Assembly (NCBI GenBank): GCA_030867875.1
Contig: JAOWCC010001751.1
Span: 25,970,369-26,034,368, forward strand
DNA length: 64,000 bases
Reading direction: 5' to 3'
DNA from: Actinernus sp. WN-2022
Taxonomy: Eukaryota; Cnidaria; Anthozoa; Actiniaria; Actinernidae
In this document: positions 60,896 through 64,000 of the stretch, in pieces
Layout: every line of letters starts with the position of its first letter
How positions within the stretch are numbered: the first letter of the stretch is position 1
Position numbers and translations under genes: made by a program
The notes under the pieces: generated by a model
Database searches by the model: none
The model's input: the letters and a program-made list of their open reading frames with translations, nothing else
What the model was told of the DNA's origin: nothing

Positions 60896-61148
60896 TTTTC
60901 TCTCCCAACGTGTTCTCGAGGTTTAAAATTACGATTATCGTAAATTATTATTGGCCGCTGATGGGCTCCTGCTTTTGTCTGTTTTAGAATGTATTATTTT
61001 TGTTATTTAGGAAAATTTCGTTAATAAGTTCATGGCCACGGGAAAATGAAAAAAAGTTCCCAGGCATCTTTACGCGCCTAATATTTATTTAACAACATTT
61101 TCACTGACCTTCGCCATCACGGGCTCAGCTGGAGCAAGAAAAATCAAC

Positions 61149-61493
61149 ATGGCGCCTCTTCACGCGCACTTAAGTACCATAGATTTTGTCGTCTTTTCCT
61201 TAACCCTTGCTGGATCAGCCGGTATAGGGATCTATTTTGCAAGGGCTGGCTCTGGACAGCAAAGTAATAACGAATACTTAATGGCTGGTCGAAGCATGTC
61301 CGCTATTCCAGTCGCGATTTCTGTTCTGGCTTCGTTCGTGTCGTCAATAGCTGTTTTGGGAACACCAAATGAAGTTTACACGTTCGGTGTTCAATATTGG
61401 TTGTTAGTTTTCTCAACGTTTATTACTATTCCACTTGTTGCATACGTTTATTTGCCGGTTTATTACAATTTGCGGTTGACAAGCGCGTATGAG
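61149..61493 (+). CDS. SLC5A-type sodium-coupled transporter, first coding exon
   Basis: 115 codons ending in phase at GAG|GTGAGT (donor at 61494). The sequence has helix 1 (FVVFSLTLAGSAGIGIYFA), then NNEYLMAGRSMSAIPVAIS, the strongest mark of the SLC5A5/6/8/12 branch, LLASF-like SVLASFVSSIAVLGTPNEVY, and the start of helix 3. These proteins import monocarboxylates, iodide or vitamins with sodium. The rest of the gene must lie beyond 64000; no second exon is seen in 61494-64000. The gene is head to head with URAD, about 640 bp apart. The substrate cannot be told from this exon. Confidence 0.88.
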
Positions 61494-61534
61494 GTGAGTT
61501 TTTTATGTAATATAACTGGCAATCCCTTTATGTA

Positions 61535-61667
61535 CATGTAGGACGACACGAATTTTTACCAAAAATACAATAGAATACAACACAATACAATTCAATACAA
61601 CAATAGAACGCAACACAATACAATACAATAGAATACAATTTGGTAGCAATTCGTGTCGTCCTACATG
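61535..61667. repeat. MITE with ACAATAC microsatellite core in the intron
   Basis: CATGTAGGACGACACGAATT and AATTCGTGTCGTCCTACATG are perfect inverted ends around AATACAAC/AATACAAT repeats. Confidence 0.85.
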
Positions 61668-62384
61668 AAGGGATGGCCAATATAACTAATATAACTAATA
61701 AATAACGTTCTATTTTAGATACATGTAGGTGTTACCCCATTTCAGACCACGTGATAGTTCTCCAGAGGATACAGTACTTTGTTTTCTAATTATAGAAATT
61801 GGTACATGTACATTTCCTCTTGGGATATTGAAAAACAAAAAAGCATTACTCAAGGGAAAAGTCACGTGCTCTGAAATGGGACAACAAAGGGTAATTACAA
61901 TGAACCAATCACGAACTAAAGTGAATACTGATTGGTTTCAATGGCACGAGAAAGCAACCAATCAGGAGGAAAAGTAAACACAATTGTGGATTGATGGCGT
62001 GACGGACCAAAACCACAATTGGTTTTACTCTGGAATTTGATTCGCTGACTAATTACCGTACAAAACATTTTCACAGCAATAGAAAAGCTAAGTAAATGCT
62101 AAATCAAAACAATCACCAAAAACTTTTGACACTCAATTGAAACCTGCTCTAACTTAATATGTATATAAAGATCAATCAGTCACATGATATTTAATGTTGT
62201 TATATATTACGTCGCGTAAAAAGGATGTGGTACAATTATAGAATACTCGCATGTTGAAAGATCACTTGAAATTGCCATAATTTATAGTGCAGGTGCAATT
62301 GTAGAGTCATTCTAATAATGACTATGAATGATTTTTGGTCGAAAATGGTTAGTTTAAAAAAAAAAAATTCAGGGTTAGCTTTTT
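61668..62384. other. intron sequence of the SLC5A-like gene, no exon seen
   Basis: No frame with transporter similarity; AT-rich. Confidence 0.5.
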
Positions 62385-63190
62385 CAAGTGAATAGTATTT
62401 AAATATTTCTTAAATGTGGTGTCTACATGTATGTTAATTGCAGTTGAAATTGACCATTCAGTTCAATTTGACCATCAGTCATATTCAACTAGTTCATTTT
62501 GACCTAGTCAAACCAATGGTCAGTTCGACCCAGGTTTCACTATCAATGATTCTAAAAATAATTCGCCCTCCCCTCCCTTCCTTTCCTTCCATCCCTTCCC
62601 TCCTCTCTCTCCTCTCTCTCCCCTCCCATATACTTACACTTACCTTTCATTCAGATGCACTGTAATACAAATGTACCAACTACTGAACTCAGAGGGATTT
62701 GAACTCAGCAGCTCTGCCTTGACACCCAGTTTTCCACTGACTTAACACACTGTGCCACACAAACGCTTGTTGATTTGGAAGCAACATTTATTATATAAGT
62801 AACTTAAACCAGAACCTACATTGTAGATCCTCTTGGGTCAACAAGTCAACACTTACATGAAGTAGTAACCCACATGGAATCTTACATGAATTTTTTTTTG
62901 CTTTAGTTTGCTTTAAACAATCAATAATTATGTGAACTAATCCAAATCCTACCCCTACATTTAAAAAAGCCCTAACTGTCAACAATGTGTGCTCACTATA
63001 AATTTGTTTGAGTCAAATTAAACTAGTTTGTTTTCACCATGGTCATTTTGAACTAGTTTGTTTTGACCCATGGTCAAATTGAACTGAATGGTCAATTTCA
63101 ACTACAACATCTACAAGTTAGAATAATTATTATAACTTGTAGATGCAACATTTAAGAAATATTTTACTATTCACCTACATACATGTAATG
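62385..63190. mobile_element. fold-back element in the SLC5A-like intron
   Basis: GTTGAAATTGACCATTCAGT and its inverted copy at about 63080-63105 lie in long arms that also share TTAAATATTTCTTAAATG-like and ACATGTATG outer parts. TTTGACC/GGTCAAA repeats fill the arms. A pyrimidine tract (62570-62635) sits inside. Confidence 0.65.
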
Positions 63191-63372
63191 TATTATCAAG
63201 TTTATTGTATGTCACATACTTATCATAATTATTTGAAATATAAACTATAACTAATTATAATATAGATTGTAGTATCAAATAATTATGGTAATTAATTGTG
63301 ACATATATTATATACAATAGATTTGACAGTATACGTGCTCAGATTGGGGACGGACCATTAGAAAAGTGATGT

Positions 63373-63392
63373 GGGGGGGGGGGGGGGGGGGG
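63373..63392. repeat. poly(G) tract followed by poly(A)
   Basis: Twenty G, then AAAAGC and runs of A at 63404-63414 and 63462-63473. Confidence 0.9.
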
Positions 63393-63677
63393 CAAAAGCA
63401 AAAAAAAAAAATATTTCCAGAAAAAATGTGTTAAAATTTTTTTTTTCTTCCTGTTACCTAAAAAAAAAAAAAATAATTTGCCAGCTGAAGATTGGTGTGT
63501 CATATATTTTTTTATTATCACAGTACAGCAGCATTCCTCCATAATTATCAGAGTAATATGCAAATATTAAATATATGCTTAATATCTTTGCTCAAATTGA
63601 CCTGCATTAGCCATATTGCCTATTTGAGGCATGCAATCAATACTACAAAATTAAAATATTCAAAAGAGCGTTGTGTT

Positions 63678-64000
63678 ATGGCCAAAACTAGAGATAATGC
63701 GCAAAAGGGGAACAAGAAAGGTAAATCAACGGGTTGTACCAAGAAGGGAGAGGGCCGGATATCAAAATCTAAATCGCGTCGAAAGGCAACGCCGCAAACT
63801 AGAGCGAAGGGAAAAGCGAGTGGCAGGCAACCTCGTGCTCCGAACATTGATGTTGATCCTAAACCTGCTATGTTAGCTGCGATGATTCCTTCAGTTCCGC
63901 AAAATCGACCGGCTGAACTTTGCTCAAGTTCACGTTTTAGAACTCCTGGATTGACCACGGCCCAGGTTGGAAACTGCGAGTCACCCAAGACATTAGAATC
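63678..64000 (+). CDS. start of an unidentified Lys/Arg-rich protein, runs off the window
   Basis: An open frame starts at ATG 63678 and is still open at 64000 (107 codons). The first 55 residues are very basic and low-complexity (KKGKSTGCTKKGEG, SKSKSRRKATPQTRAKGK), then a Pro/Ala-rich segment. It looks like the disordered N-terminus of a nucleic-acid-binding protein, such as the gag/ORF1 of a retroelement lying inside the intron. No domain is recognised. Confidence 0.45.
   Translation, partial: MAKTRDNAQKGNKKGKSTGCTKKGEGRISKSKSRRKATPQTRAKGKASGRQPRAPNIDVDPKPAMLAAMIPSVPQNRPAELCSSSRFRTPGLTTAQVGNCESPKTLE

Overview
The window is animal nuclear DNA of cnidarian, probably anthozoan, type: AT-rich, full of fold-back repeats and retrotransposons, with spliced metazoan genes. 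The species assignment is an inference from the host genes and the kind of mobile elements; nothing in the sequence names the species.

Region 1 (1-20560) is a nest of mobile elements. A CR1/L2-like LINE on the + strand (1-2020) abuts a second LINE on the - strand (2021-2973 continuing at 19466-20560). That second LINE is split by a complete Polinton/Maverick element (2980-19459, 16480 bp) with the 6-bp target duplication AGCGTA, 5'-AG...CT-3' ends and terminal inverted repeats whose outer 271 bp are identical. The Polinton carries a full virus-like set: VLTF3/TFIIB-like zinc-ribbon protein, membrane protein, coiled-coil protein, FtsK/HerA packaging ATPase, two fibre-like proteins (one with a collagen stalk), penton-like minor capsid protein, small basic protein, double-jelly-roll major capsid protein, two paralogous hydrophobic/basic proteins, adenain-like protease, phospholipase A2 protein, integrase with chromodomain, a small AT-hook/zinc-finger protein and protein-primed DNA polymerase B. 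Most starts are preceded by a TATAT/GTATAC-like motif touching the ATG. The integrase frame has no ATG before its first catalytic Asp. It lies in the -1 frame of the phospholipase gene, behind A AAA AAC, a 7-nt spacer and a potential 13-bp stem: a candidate programmed frameshift making a phospholipase-integrase fusion.

Region 2 (20849-34770) holds two host genes, an MFSD6-like transporter (two coding exons) and an intronless class A GPCR, among many fold-back elements, minisatellites and a pogo/Tigger-like MITE. The GPCR 5' flank has an inverted partial copy about 13 kb away (46590-47320).

Region 3 (34921-56342) is dominated by two tyrosine-recombinase (Ngaro/DIRS-type) retroelements. One is a decayed minus-strand copy (about 36238-40010: RT, RNase H, recombinase). 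The other is a plus-strand internally deleted copy (49083-56342) with complete A1-ORF-B1-A2-B2 split direct repeats and an intron-split gag whose intron holds an array of about 25 hairpin-forming repeats with covarying stems.

Region 4 (56343-64000) has a peroxisomal OHCU decarboxylase (uric acid degradation), the head-to-head first exon of an SLC5A-type sodium-coupled transporter whose intron is full of MITEs, and the start of an unidentified basic protein running off the window.
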